From: a virus
Length of the DNA: 44,874 bases
Virus record (IMG/VR): IMGVR_UViG_3300027896_000076
Span: 1-44,874 of that record
Strand: one strand, 5' to 3'
Both the position numbers and the translations under genes were made by a program. How positions within the stretch are numbered: the stretch's first letter is position 1; every line of letters begins with the position of its first letter. Shown in pieces: positions 7,229-13,352 of the stretch. The notes below the pieces were generated by a model. The model ran no database searches, was not told where the DNA came from, and saw nothing but the letters and a program-made list of their open reading frames with translations.

Positions 7229-9011
7229 TCACTTTCTTTTCTATTAGGGATAACAACTTACTCGGAATCTGCTCAGGCTTATCTACTACATCATGTGCTG
7301 AGTAGTAGTGCTTAACTGTGTTGCTGCACAAACCAAGACCATAGATGTCTACTTTCTTTGCTTGTTCAATCTCTTGAATTACTTTCTTAGTGAATGCTTC
7401 TAAGCCCCAAGACGATTTAGATGCTGCTGGTTCCCCATCAGACATAACAACAAACACACGCTTACGTTCTTTGCGTTTAAGCAGTCGTTCATAAGCCCAC
7501 AGAATGTTCTCACCGTCAGGATTGCCTTGCATGAAGTTGCTGCTTTTAGCAAAACTGTCAATAAGAGCATCGTTGCTAACATTTAAGTCTGAAAACGATT
7601 TGTAGATAAACATTGCAGGTGGGTTTCCAGTGTCGTATGTATCGCTAAAGCCAACAATCTCGACTGGAATACGCAACGTAGTACAGACTTCATTCATCAA
7701 CAGAGCAGAAGCAAGAGCATAGAATGCTTTATCTCCGCCCATAGAACCTGACATATCAACCAAAATTGAAATGGCAGCATCTAGAGTTTTGTTTTCAATA
7801 CGAGTTTTAAACACCCGTTCGTTAAAACCGGGAGCATTAAAACAAATGCGAGACAACCTCGACTGGTCTAACTTGCCTTTTTTTACTCCGTATTGAGTTT
7901 GTACCCTAGCTCTAATCTGAATTAACTTTCGTACTTGCTGTGCAAAGTTTTCTTGAGAGACTAATTTGTCTGCTACTCTGGCTTTGTATTCACGTTTAAA
8001 ACTTCTAGAGTCTGAACTGTCTGCAAAATATGAACCAAAGCCAATCCCCTTGGGGTAGTCAACAACAACAAACTTGTCGTAGTCAGTCATGTCCCAACGC
8101 TCAGTACCCTTTAGATCTACAGGTTCATGGTTGACACCAACTTTGCCCATAGGCTTACCAGTGTGAGGCATAGTCAAAGACATCTTGCCCAAATCTTCTT
8201 TGGTAAGTTTTACAGTGATGATTTTGTACTCATCATCTTTGTTGTCTTGTTCTTCAACCTCTCCACCTTCAGCGTCTTGGCTTTCTGCACTTGTAGGAGT
8301 TTCAGCATCACTTTTCTCACTACCTGTAGCTTTTGTTTTAGCAGATGCTTTATTTTCTGCTTCACTAGCTTTTGATGGAGATTTGATTCCAAGGTCTTTA
8401 AGAATGTCTACAGCCAAGTCATACGTAGCTTGAGTACCTAGTCTTTTGTCCAGAATCTGCTGACAAGAAACAAGACGATCAGAATAGTTATTAAGAACAT
8501 CTATAAATTTCTTATCAGGAGTAAACCGACTAGTGACAGCCTCAATGGTTGGGAAAAGAGCTGCTGTAATGTAAGATTCCCAGCACAGCAGTGATCGCGT
8601 TAGAGCCGCAGTAGGAGACGTTTCCTTAAGACTACGAACTAGCATTTTGTCGATTAACTTGGATGTTGTTTCATCCCAGTTAAGCCTAAATCCTAGATAC
8701 TCTCTAGCTTCAATAGCATTGATACGGGAGTCTTCTAAGAAGTTCCACACAAACATTAGTGCGCTAGATGGATCAAGTTTCTTTTCTTTCAACAACTCAA
8801 AAGAACTAAAACGTTCGTGTGCAACCTCGTGGTCAACAGACGACATCAGTTCTTTGAGTTGGTCTTCAGTAGTTGAGACAGTAATCCGAGGCAAATAGAT
8901 TGTTTTGCCATCATGCCTTGGTTGGTTAGTGTCTTCAAACTCTACTGAAATGCCAGCCCTACCTGCACTGGCACGGATGTACTTTGTTACCTCAATAGCT
9001 TTAGTCAGCAT
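7215..9011 (-). CDS. CobT-like VWA-domain protein
   Basis: This 598-residue partner of the adjacent ATPase has a C-terminal VWA domain with a metal-ion-dependent adhesion site, VDMSGSMGG (Asp419, Ser421, Ser423), followed by MSDGEPAASKSSWG. The N-terminal region contains VDHEVAHERF, an HExxH zincin-like motif at His61-His65, followed by NFLEDSRINAIEAREYLG. That combination is known from CobT-like VWA proteins, though catalytic protease activity is not established for it. A Lys/Ser/Glu-rich linker separates the halves (about residues 205-255). Pairs of MoxR ATPase and VWA protein remodel or activate target complexes; the target here is unknown. Confidence 0.83.
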   Translation of the reverse strand: MLTKAIEVTKYIRASAGRAGISVEFEDTNQPRHDGKTIYLPRITVSTTEDQLKELMSSVDHEVAHERFSSFELLKEKKLDPSSALMFVWNFLEDSRINAIEAREYLGFRLNWDETTSKLIDKMLVRSLKETSPTAALTRSLLCWESYITAALFPTIEAVTSRFTPDKKFIDVLNNYSDRLVSCQQILDKRLGTQATYDLAVDILKDLGIKSPSKASEAENKASAKTKATGSEKSDAETPTSAESQDAEGGEVEEQDNKDDEYKIITVKLTKEDLGKMSLTMPHTGKPMGKVGVNHEPVDLKGTERWDMTDYDKFVVVDYPKGIGFGSYFADSSDSRSFKREYKARVADKLVSQENFAQQVRKLIQIRARVQTQYGVKKGKLDQSRLSRICFNAPGFNERVFKTRIENKTLDAAISILVDMSGSMGGDKAFYALASALLMNEVCTTLRIPVEIVGFSDTYDTGNPPAMFIYKSFSDLNVSNDALIDSFAKSSNFMQGNPDGENILWAYERLLKRKERKRVFVVMSDGEPAASKSSWGLEAFTKKVIQEIEQAKKVDIYGLGLCSNTVKHYYSAHDVVDKPEQIPSKLLSLIEKKVIGYV

Positions 9012-9450
9012 GTTTAATGAAGTCAGATACAGCTCGATAGACTAAACTGGCGTCTACCTCAGCAGGAATATCCATTAGCAGCTTGATGATTTTGTCAGCA
9101 TGTTGATTCCAGCTAACAGGTTCCTTGGTGTCTGTCTTCATAGCTTTGATTTTGTTCTGCAAAGCAGTCTTACCAAAGTATGTGCCGTTAGTGTCTACAA
9201 GCTTGATGTTGAGCTTCATAGCACTGAGCAACACAGACTTACCTGACCGCCAAGGGCCGGGCATAGACTTAACCTCAAACTCTTTCTTGATCTGTTTTTC
9301 AGTCTCAAGCAAGTCTCGTTGAAAGGTGTCTACAGTTCCATGAGTGAATGCTTCCGCAATCATCTTTTCAAAAGTACTTGTAGCAGACGCATCTGAGACT
9401 AGGCTCTCAGTTGCTGCTGCATACAAAGTCGCTAGGACAGGGGTAGTCAT
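9001..9450 (-). CDS. Third protein of the ATPase/VWA module
   Basis: This 149-residue protein has its stop inside the start of the VWA gene (11-base overlap), so it is co-translated with the ATPase/VWA pair. SMPGPWRSGKSVLLSAMK (residues 62-79) formally fits a P-loop (GPWRSGKS), but no Walker B or other NTPase motif follows, so nucleotide binding is doubtful. The rest is predicted helical: TFQRDLLETEKQIKKEFEVK, then ALQNKIKAMK. I know of similar small phage proteins with a PWRS-K-S motif but no established function. Context suggests a substrate adaptor for the module (inference). Confidence 0.72.
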   Translation of the reverse strand: MTTPVLATLYAAATESLVSDASATSTFEKMIAEAFTHGTVDTFQRDLLETEKQIKKEFEVKSMPGPWRSGKSVLLSAMKLNIKLVDTNGTYFGKTALQNKIKAMKTDTKEPVSWNQHADKIIKLLMDIPAEVDASLVYRAVSDFIKHAD

Positions 9451-9506
9451 AGTGGCTCCAGAATAGGCGAAATTGCCTCCACATAGCCCTGTTGGTGCAA
9501 GGCCAT
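9447..9506 (-). CDS. Possible 19-residue leader peptide
   Basis: An ATG at 9506 opens a 19-codon frame (starting MALHQQGYVEAI) whose TGA overlaps the ATG of the 149-residue gene at 9450. This stop/start overlap would allow translational coupling, as in leader peptides. No clear ribosome binding site precedes it, and the peptide has no recognisable feature, so it may be chance. Confidence 0.25.
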   Translation of the reverse strand: MALHQQGYVEAISPILEPL

Positions 9507-9517
9507 GTAAAAGTGTT

Positions 9518-9949
9518 TTACCAAGAAGAGTGATAGTAGAAGTCCCACTCAGCAGGCCACTTCAAACATTCTTCAAGTTGATTGATAGTGAGCTGCAAGT
9601 TCTCTATGTACCAAACATCAACTTCAGAAGCTCCAAAGAAGAAGCCTTTAGTTGGTGGTAATAGTTCAAGAGCCTTCTCTTTGTTACTAAGAACCTCTTT
9701 GCATAAAGCTACAAGGTCTTGTAGTTGCTCCAATGTGACGTTGTACTCTCCACAGTCATCTGTACCACCTTGTACCTTGTCTACAAACCATCCATGAATG
9801 GCATTAGCTTTGCGCCAATAAGCAGCTTCAACAACGACTGTTTTGACTTCAGCTTTGATTTCAGGGAATGCTTCAGCAATCTTGTCTTTTGTGTCTTTGT
9901 CTGCGTCCCACAGGTAACGCTTTCCATGCAAGTACATATCTAAGCCCAT
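9518..9949 (-). CDS. Conserved phage protein, MGLDMYL type
   Basis: This 143-residue protein begins MGLDMYLHGKRYLW and contains VEAAYWRKANAIHGWFVDKVQGG, CGEYNVTLEQLQDL, LLPPTKGFFFGASEVDVWYIENL and a terminal WDFYYHSSW. These blocks belong to a widespread family of phage and bacterial proteins without an assigned function. The many aromatic and His residues suggest a compact folded domain. A GGAGA ribosome binding site lies before the start. It is an early leftward gene upstream of the ATPase/VWA module, with no motif that links it to that module. Confidence 0.75.
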   Translation of the reverse strand: MGLDMYLHGKRYLWDADKDTKDKIAEAFPEIKAEVKTVVVEAAYWRKANAIHGWFVDKVQGGTDDCGEYNVTLEQLQDLVALCKEVLSNKEKALELLPPTKGFFFGASEVDVWYIENLQLTINQLEECLKWPAEWDFYYHSSW

Positions 9950-9981
9950 GATCTATCTCCAGTGTAGGCAACATTGCCAAC

Positions 9982-10007
9982 ATAGGTCACTCGTGTGAAT
10001 GACCTAT
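9982..10007 (-). other. Intergenic inverted repeat
   Basis: ATAGGTCA at 9982-9989 and TGACCTAT at 10000-10007 form a perfect 8-base stem in the gap before the 143-residue gene. A second small palindrome (GGCAACATTGCC, 9968-9979) lies next to it. No T-run follows on the leftward strand, so an operator or RNA processing signal is as likely as a terminator. Confidence 0.4.
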
Positions 10008-10016
10008 AGTGTTGTG

Positions 10017-10178
10017 TTACTTGGGATGGTTAAGCAACCAGTTGTGGAACTCAGCAGAGTCTCCTGATTGTTGTTTGATGTTGTTGTTCTCGTCGTCGAA
10101 AAGGTCACGAGTATCCTCTGGATTTAGCTCGACTAGAACGTCATCAAACTCATTTGTTTCTATGTAAAACAAGGTCAT
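10017..10178 (-). CDS. Small acidic protein, unknown function
   Basis: A 53-residue frame starts at an ATG with an AGGAG ribosome binding site (10186-10190). The peptide is strongly acidic (TNEFDDVLVELNPEDTRDLFDDEN) and ends GDSAEFHNWLLNHPK. Small acidic early phage proteins often mimic DNA or bind host enzymes, but nothing specific identifies this one. It sits in the early leftward region between stem-loops at 9982 and 10234. Confidence 0.6.
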   Translation of the reverse strand: MTLFYIETNEFDDVLVELNPEDTRDLFDDENNNIKQQSGDSAEFHNWLLNHPK

Positions 10179-10233
10179 GATAGGTAGCTCCTATAAATGT
10201 GTGATTAAAAAACAACAGGAGGGCGCAGCCTCA

Positions 10234-10316
10234 CCGCCCCCCTTAAGGGCGGGGAGCAAGCCCGATACTTTTGATGAGCGAAGCCCACCGCAGACCGTAT
10301 GCCAGCTACGCTGGCG
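10234..10316 (-). repeat. Intergenic stem-loop module, copy 1
   Basis: A GC-rich hairpin (CCGCCC 10234-10239 with GGGCGG 10247-10252) is followed 38 bases on by a 27-base block (10290-10316) that recurs at 11211-11237 with one mismatch. Inside that block GCCAGCTACGCTGGC (10301-10315) folds into a 6-base stem. Six T residues on the leftward strand (plus 10207-10212) lie beyond the hairpin side, so partial termination is possible. The module lies between the 53-residue gene and the zinc-ribbon gene. Its translation in one frame resembles a protein only because both copies share it. Confidence 0.55.
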
Positions 10317-10339
10317 TCTCGGGCTGCTAGGGCTGAGCG

Positions 10340-10555
10340 TTAGCTTGTAGTGCGTTTGGGATTGAGCTGTTTGAGCATCTCTGGATCTGTGAAAAGCATG
10401 TAGTTGCTCTTGTTCATTGGTGCTATGGTGTGCTTGACACGTTGTGCCAGCATTTCTCCACACTCCATGCAAGTTGGCCTAGCCATCTTTGCACGTTGTG
10501 GTTCAACACGTACTGCGTAGCAGCAAGTACAGATTGGAAGATAATTCTCGTTCAT
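10340..10555 (-). CDS. Small zinc-ribbon-like protein
   Basis: This 71-residue protein carries CTCCYAVRVEPQRAK and CMECGEML (Cys pairs about 20 residues apart), which fits a zinc ribbon that resembles DksA-type fingers. The C-terminal half is polar. Its ATG overlaps the TGA of the gene upstream (ATGA), so translation is coupled. Such small fingers in early phage regions often bind nucleic acid or RNA polymerase, but no target is evident here. Confidence 0.65.
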   Translation of the reverse strand: MNENYLPICTCCYAVRVEPQRAKMARPTCMECGEMLAQRVKHTIAPMNKSNYMLFTDPEMLKQLNPKRTTS

Positions 10556-10692
10556 TGGAACACCTTGTCAATGACGGTTGGTTTGCAAGTTTTAGAAGCT
10601 ACAAATGGGGTATTAGCCCAGATGTAGAAAAACACCATCAGTACGGCTGTTGCCATACCGATGTGTCTCAAAAAAGCAGTAATATGAGACAT
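10552..10692 (-). CDS. Small single-span membrane protein
   Basis: This 46-residue peptide starts MSHITAFLRHIG and continues with a hydrophobic segment (MATAVLMVFFYIWA), then a short polar tail containing one Cys. It is probably an inner-membrane single-span protein. It overlaps both neighbours (TAATG with the upstream stop, ATGA with the downstream start), which strongly supports that it is real. Function is unknown; early membrane peptides can be involved in superinfection exclusion. Confidence 0.6.
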   Translation of the reverse strand: MSHITAFLRHIGMATAVLMVFFYIWANTPFVASKTCKPTVIDKVFQ

Positions 10693-10976
10693 TAATAGAT
10701 CTCCCGACGATCATCCCACTTGTCTAGACGTACACGGGAACTGACGAAATTGTTATTAGGAACATTGCTAGGCTCATCTAATGAGCTTATGAACTCGTTC
10801 CACTCGTTGCTCTCCAGTAAGTTAAAGCCAAGATGTTTGGCGTACTTAGTAGCAGAGTAGAGAGTTGGTTCTGTGAGTAGCAGTGGTCTACAGTTATGTT
10901 CCCACTCGATAGCAGATACACCGTGATTAGCTGGACGTAGTACAGCATTGTCATTGAGGTATATTAAGTGGAACAT
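10692..10976 (-). CDS. Early protein, unknown function
   Basis: This 94-residue protein begins MFHLIYLNDNAVLRPANHG. I use the ATG at 10976 because GGAG lies just upstream; the longer frame adds nine residues without a ribosome binding site. Sequence blocks include EWEHNCRPLLLTEPTLYSATKYAKHLGF and WNEFISSLDEPSN. A small alpha/beta domain seems likely, but I cannot name a family. It lies in a chain of overlapping early genes. Confidence 0.6.
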   Translation of the reverse strand: MFHLIYLNDNAVLRPANHGVSAIEWEHNCRPLLLTEPTLYSATKYAKHLGFNLLESNEWNEFISSLDEPSNVPNNNFVSSRVRLDKWDDRREIY

Positions 10977-10977
10977 A

Positions 10978-11115
10978 CTACATTCTCCAGAAATATATTG
11001 CAAAGGGTATACCTATAGCACCAGCTAGTATGAGTGATGCAATAATCTCTCGTATAAGAGAGTTACGTTGTTTACGATAGTAAACATCGTTAGTTATGTT
11101 GTAATGTTGTCTCAT
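10978..11115 (-). CDS. Small membrane protein
   Basis: This 45-residue protein has a polar, basic N-terminus (MRQHYNITNDVYYRKQRNS) and a hydrophobic C-terminal helix (IIASLILAGAIGIPFAIYFW). That arrangement suggests a single-span protein with the N-terminus in the cytoplasm. The start at 11115 has GGAG upstream; longer frames run into the stem-loop module at 11154 and are unlikely. Function is unknown. Confidence 0.6.
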   Translation of the reverse strand: MRQHYNITNDVYYRKQRNSLIREIIASLILAGAIGIPFAIYFWRM

Positions 11116-11153
11116 AATAAACTCCATATTCTTAAATAAACAGAAGGTCGCCG

Positions 11154-11237
11154 CCAATCGGCCCCCCAAAAGGGCCGAATGGCAAGACCGCAAAGAGTAA
11201 TGAGTAGCCAGCAGACCGTGTGCCAGCTACGCTGGCG
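11154..11237 (-). repeat. Intergenic stem-loop module, copy 2
   Basis: A hairpin with 11-base arms (11154-11164 with 11172-11182, one mismatch) is followed by the same 27-base block as at 10290-10316 (here 11211-11237, one mismatch), again containing GCCAGCTACGCTGGC (11222-11236). Hairpin sequence and spacing differ from copy 1 while the architecture is the same. This argues for a conserved RNA or DNA element rather than a recent duplication. It lies between the terminator at 11285 and the small membrane protein gene. Confidence 0.55.
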
Positions 11238-11252
11238 CGACGGTGTGCCTGT

Positions 11253-11264
11253 GTTACTAAGAAC
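11253..11264. repeat. Dispersed palindrome variant (GTTACTAAGAAC)
   Basis: This is an intergenic copy of the genome-wide GTTACTAGTAAC-like motif, lying between the stem-loop module and the leftward terminator. Being outside genes, it cannot be explained by protein-coding constraint. Confidence 0.5.
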
Positions 11265-11284
11265 ATGTAAATCCTTTGTAAAAG

Positions 11285-11307
11285 AAAAAAAGCGGCCCGA
11301 AGGCCGC
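11285..11307 (-). terminator. Leftward intrinsic terminator after first early gene
   Basis: On the leftward strand GCGGCC, loop TTCG, then GGCCGC (11292-11307) is followed by seven T residues (11285-11291). The loop closes as the very stable UUCG tetraloop. It lies six bases downstream of the stop of the 84-residue gene and upstream of all other leftward genes. Early transcripts would therefore have to read through it or start again below it. Confidence 0.85.
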
Positions 11308-11313
11308 CCTTGA

Positions 11314-11568
11314 TTAGCGTTCGCCAGAGTCAATCTTTTCGCTACCGCTGGCGCGTGCTCGTGCCGCTTTGTCGTCTGCCAGACGGCTACGAAGGGCTTT
11401 TACTTCTCCCAAAATTCCCCGCACGTCGTCTGCGCGAGGGTTGTCGTAGTTGTCCATGCTCCAGAGAGCGTTGGACAGCAGTTGCTGTGCGAGGTAAATC
11501 TGCAAGCCAGCGGGCTTGCGAGAGGTCGCATTGGTAAATGCTACAAAGTCAAAATCATTCTGTGCCAT
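11314..11568 (-). CDS. First leftward early protein, unknown function
   Basis: This 84-residue protein starts MAQNDFDFVAFTNATSRKPAG and has an AAGGAG ribosome binding site. The middle (LQIYLAQQLLSNALWSMDN) is helical, and the second half (VKALRSRLADDKAARARASG) is Arg/Ala-rich, fitting a basic helix. Its own transcript meets a strong terminator six bases after the stop. A regulator or RNA-binding role would suit its place at the head of the leftward block, but that is inference. The DNA upstream of its start forms one arm of the large inverted repeat. Confidence 0.65.
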   Translation of the reverse strand: MAQNDFDFVAFTNATSRKPAGLQIYLAQQLLSNALWSMDNYDNPRADDVRGILGEVKALRSRLADDKAARARASGSEKIDSGER

Positions 11569-11572
11569 ACTA

Positions 11573-11878
11573 AGCTCCTTAGGGTTAATGAGGATTTACA
11601 GAGTCCTCACAGACGCCCTCCCTAGTGGTGAGCCGCTTGCGGCGAGTCGCGCGTACAAACGTCAACAGGATACAGGCGGCGCAGGCCGCGCGATTAGCAA
11701 TGCGGAAAGGCGTAGCCCTTGCTGTGACAGGTTCTCAGCTCTGCTGAGGTTCTGGCGCAGTTTCTGCAAAGTGGCAAGCACTAAACAACAACAAGACCAA
11801 CAACACAACTGTCTTGCCACTGGTGCTAACCCGACGGGGGGGCTGGACTCTGTAAATTTTCAGGAACATTAAGGGGCT
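11573..11878 (+). ncRNA. Candidate branched RNA closed by 34-base inverted arms
   Basis: Arms 11573-11606 and 11845-11878 are complementary at 27 of 34 positions; four of the seven mismatches become G-U pairs in a plus-strand RNA but not in a minus-strand one. Inside, 11616-11622 pairs with 11836-11842 (again one G-U). Further stems are GCCG/CGGC (11632-11643), GCGGC/GCCGC (11676-11689), CTCAGC/GCTGAG (11734-11748) and a 9-base stem 11770-11778 with 11813-11821 around an A/C-rich loop. No protein-like frame is convincing. I recognise no known RNA family. An alternative is a pair of divergent leader or promoter copies in inverted orientation. Confidence 0.5.
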
Positions 11879-12311
11879 AAGTGTGGTTCAGATGAGTTTG
11901 GCTGAAGGAGCGTTTGCCAAGGTGAACTATTGCAGGCTTGTTGGATTGTAGGTTTGCCTTGCACGTAACTGCTTTGCCAACCGATATGGAGTGTGGATAG
12001 CTGCGATAGCCCTTGCGTAGATGATGTGCCTCCGTCAACATTTTGGGAAAGAAAAAGTCTTTCGGAGTTGTATGGTAGATGATGAAGTGGTATGAGTTCG
12101 TGTTAGGGGTAGTAAAAGTTGAAACTGGTGTGCGATAAGCGAGGGTGGTTTTGGGCTGCGTTTTATGCTTACACGTAGGTAGGCATAGACACCAAACAGA
12201 TAGCCTCAAGAAAGGGTGTTTTAGAGGCTTACAGGCACATCAAACAATGGATAGAGAAGTAGGCTATACATCTATGTTCAATGGGGGCTAAGTTATTGAT
12301 TCATAAGGATG
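11879..12311. other. Noncoding stretch without assigned feature
   Basis: I see no credible gene in these 433 bases. A leftward open frame (11877-12209) has an implausible composition and no good ribosome binding site. The words TTTGCC recur three times between 11910 and 11980, and a 6-base hairpin AGCCTC/GAGGCT lies at 12202-12229. The stretch joins the inverted-arm element to the putative origin and could be part of either. Confidence 0.5.
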
Positions 12312-12480
12312 CGTGAAACACACCGTGAAACATATAACAACGGGGGCTGTGGATAAGCTGTGGATAAGTATAGGTGTTACTAGTAATCTAGTAGGTATAG
12401 GTAGTAGTTGTAGGTTTACCTATATGTCCCTGTAGTAGTAGGGGTAGTGGGGGGAAATGTTTTTGGTCTTAATTTTTACT
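12312..12480. other. Putative replication origin
   Basis: CGTGAAACA occurs at 12312-12320 and 12324-12332 (12-base spacing). TGTGGATAA, the exact reverse complement of the DnaA box TTATCCACA, occurs at 12348-12356 and 12359-12367 (11-base spacing, one helical turn). The palindrome variant GTTACTAGTAAT (12376-12387), a stem TATAGGT/ACCTATA (12396-12424) and an AT-rich stretch near 12459-12482 follow. Repeats, DnaA boxes and an AT-rich stretch next to the point where transcription diverges are what an origin would show. Phage T7-type origins do not need DnaA, so function is inferred. Confidence 0.5.
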
Positions 12481-12550
12481 TGTCAAGGCTTACAACGCTG
12501 CCACAAGTTTTTAGAACAAGGGGGGGATACCCCTTATGATAGCAGTCCTC

Positions 12551-12616
12551 GACCTCAACGAGGTCTGCGGAAAACAACGGGGGGTAGATGCTTGAAGGTG
12601 CTCGTCCTTACAGGAC
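12551..12616. other. Two short perfect hairpins
   Basis: GACCTCAACGAGGTC (12551-12565) and GTCCTTACAGGAC (12604-12616) are compact hairpins in the noncoding hub. Neither is followed by a T-run. They precede the leftward terminator at 12645 and may belong to one structured RNA with it. Confidence 0.4.
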
Positions 12617-12644
12617 TCGCATAAGGCATAGAACGGATAGACAT

Positions 12645-12666
12645 AAAAAAAGGGCCTTACGGCCCT
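12645..12666 (-). terminator. Leftward intrinsic terminator in the hub
   Basis: On the leftward strand AGGGCC, loop GTAA, GGCCCT is followed by seven T residues (plus-strand A-run 12645-12651). On the plus strand no T-run follows, so it acts leftward only. No leftward gene lies between it and the divergence point at about 12830, so it would end a short noncoding transcript. Confidence 0.8.
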
Positions 12667-12821
12667 ACTACTAACAACACTCTATACCTGCACCAGAAAA
12701 AGAAAAAACGGTAAAAAAGAAAAAGAATATAAAGATTGTACACCAGCTTTTTAGGAACACAACTACTGATCGTTTGTACAGTCCTCGTCTACGACTGCGG
12801 TACAGTGTGTTGTACTTTTAC
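12645..12821 (-). ncRNA. Candidate short leftward RNA
   Basis: A leftward promoter candidate at 12828-12856 and the terminator at 12645-12666 bracket about 175 bases without an open frame. The RNA would carry a long pyrimidine tract (complement of the purine-rich run 12694-12735) and the ends of three TTGTAC words. It could be an independent small RNA or the attenuated leader of the early operon. Only the flanking signals support it. Confidence 0.35.
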
Positions 12822-12837
12822 AAAAGGATGATATAGT
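12810..12837 (+). promoter_or_regulatory. Candidate rightward promoter
   Basis: TTGTAC (12810-12815), a 16-base spacer and TATAGT (12832-12837) resemble a host sigma-70 promoter about 85 bases before the first rightward gene. TTGTAC also occurs at 12736 and 12774. As no phage RNA polymerase gene is present, a host-type promoter is expected here. Confidence 0.45.
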
Positions 12838-12856
12838 TCCGTCGTGTTGGTGTCCA
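12828..12856 (-). promoter_or_regulatory. Candidate leftward promoter
   Basis: On the leftward strand TGGACA (12851-12856), a 17-base spacer and TATCAT (12828-12833) each match the sigma-70 consensus at five of six bases. Its -10 element overlaps the -10 of the rightward candidate, so the two promoters would compete for polymerase. Confidence 0.45.
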
Positions 12857-12926
12857 AGCTAAAGGTCTGTGACATTAAACGAGTCTCCTTAAGACCGCCA
12901 ACAATAGTTTTTAACCGAGGAGCATC

Positions 12927-13181
12927 ATGGCTACAGGAAAAAAATCACCAGCATGGCAACGTAAAGAAGGCAAGTCTCCTTCGGGTGGACTGAATGCTAA
13001 GGGTCGTGCTTCTGCTAAAGCACAAGGTCATAACCTTAAAGCACCTCAACCTGAAGGTGGTAGTCGTAAGGATAGCTTCTGTGCCCGTATGGGCGGAATG
13101 AAGAAGAAGTTGACTGGTACAGCTAAGGCTAAAGACCCTAACTCTCGTATCAACAAAGCTCTTAAGAAGTGGAAGTGTTAA
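12927..13181 (+). CDS. Small basic phage protein (DUF6321-like)
   Basis: This 84-residue, Lys-rich protein opens the rightward block behind a GAGGAG ribosome binding site. PAWQRKEGKSPSGGLNAKGR and DSFCARMGGMKKKLTGTAKAKDPNSRINKALKKWKC match a family common in phages just upstream of terminase. Its strong positive charge suggests nucleic acid binding, perhaps in the virion or packaging complex, but the function is not established. The family name is from memory. Confidence 0.72.
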   Translation: MATGKKSPAWQRKEGKSPSGGLNAKGRASAKAQGHNLKAPQPEGGSRKDSFCARMGGMKKKLTGTAKAKDPNSRINKALKKWKC

Positions 13182-13352
13182 GTGGCTACTATCAACACTG
13201 GTACACAACCTAAAGGTTTGTATGCCAATATTCATGCAAAGAAGAAACGCATAGCCAAAGGTTCAGGGGAAAAGATGCGTACTCCCGGCACTAAAGGTGC
13301 TCCTACTGCTAAGGCTTTTAAACAGTCTGCCAAGACAGCTAAAAAGAAATAA
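13182..13352 (+). CDS. Small Lys-rich protein with GTG start
   Basis: A 56-residue frame starts at GTG immediately after the previous stop (TAAGTG) and ends one base before the small terminase ATG. The peptide contains GLYANIHAKKKRIAKGSGEKM and PGTKGAPTAKAFKQSAKTAKKK, which match small proteins repeatedly seen beside terminase genes in phages. The tight packing between its neighbours supports it. High charge points to DNA or RNA binding; no function is known to me. Confidence 0.7.
   Translation: MATINTGTQPKGLYANIHAKKKRIAKGSGEKMRTPGTKGAPTAKAFKQSAKTAKKK

Noticed and set aside
6026-9011. Cobalt chelatase function for the ATPase/VWA pair
   Set aside because: No large chelatase subunit or cobalamin genes are present, so the name reflects family likeness only.
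10191-10472. 93-residue leftward open frame
   Set aside because: It overlaps the zinc-ribbon gene and reads through the repeated stem-loop module; the shared RQRSWHTVC peptide with 11112-11333 comes from the DNA repeat.
11112-11333. 73-residue leftward open frame
   Set aside because: It crosses the terminator at 11285 and the stem-loop module, and no ribosome binding site precedes it.
11516-11872. 118-residue rightward open frame in the hub
   Set aside because: It lies antisense to the 84-residue gene start and over the structured element, with composition unlike other genes in the window.
11877-12209. 110-residue leftward open frame
   Set aside because: His/Thr/Pro-rich low-complexity composition, no ribosome binding site and no match to known families.
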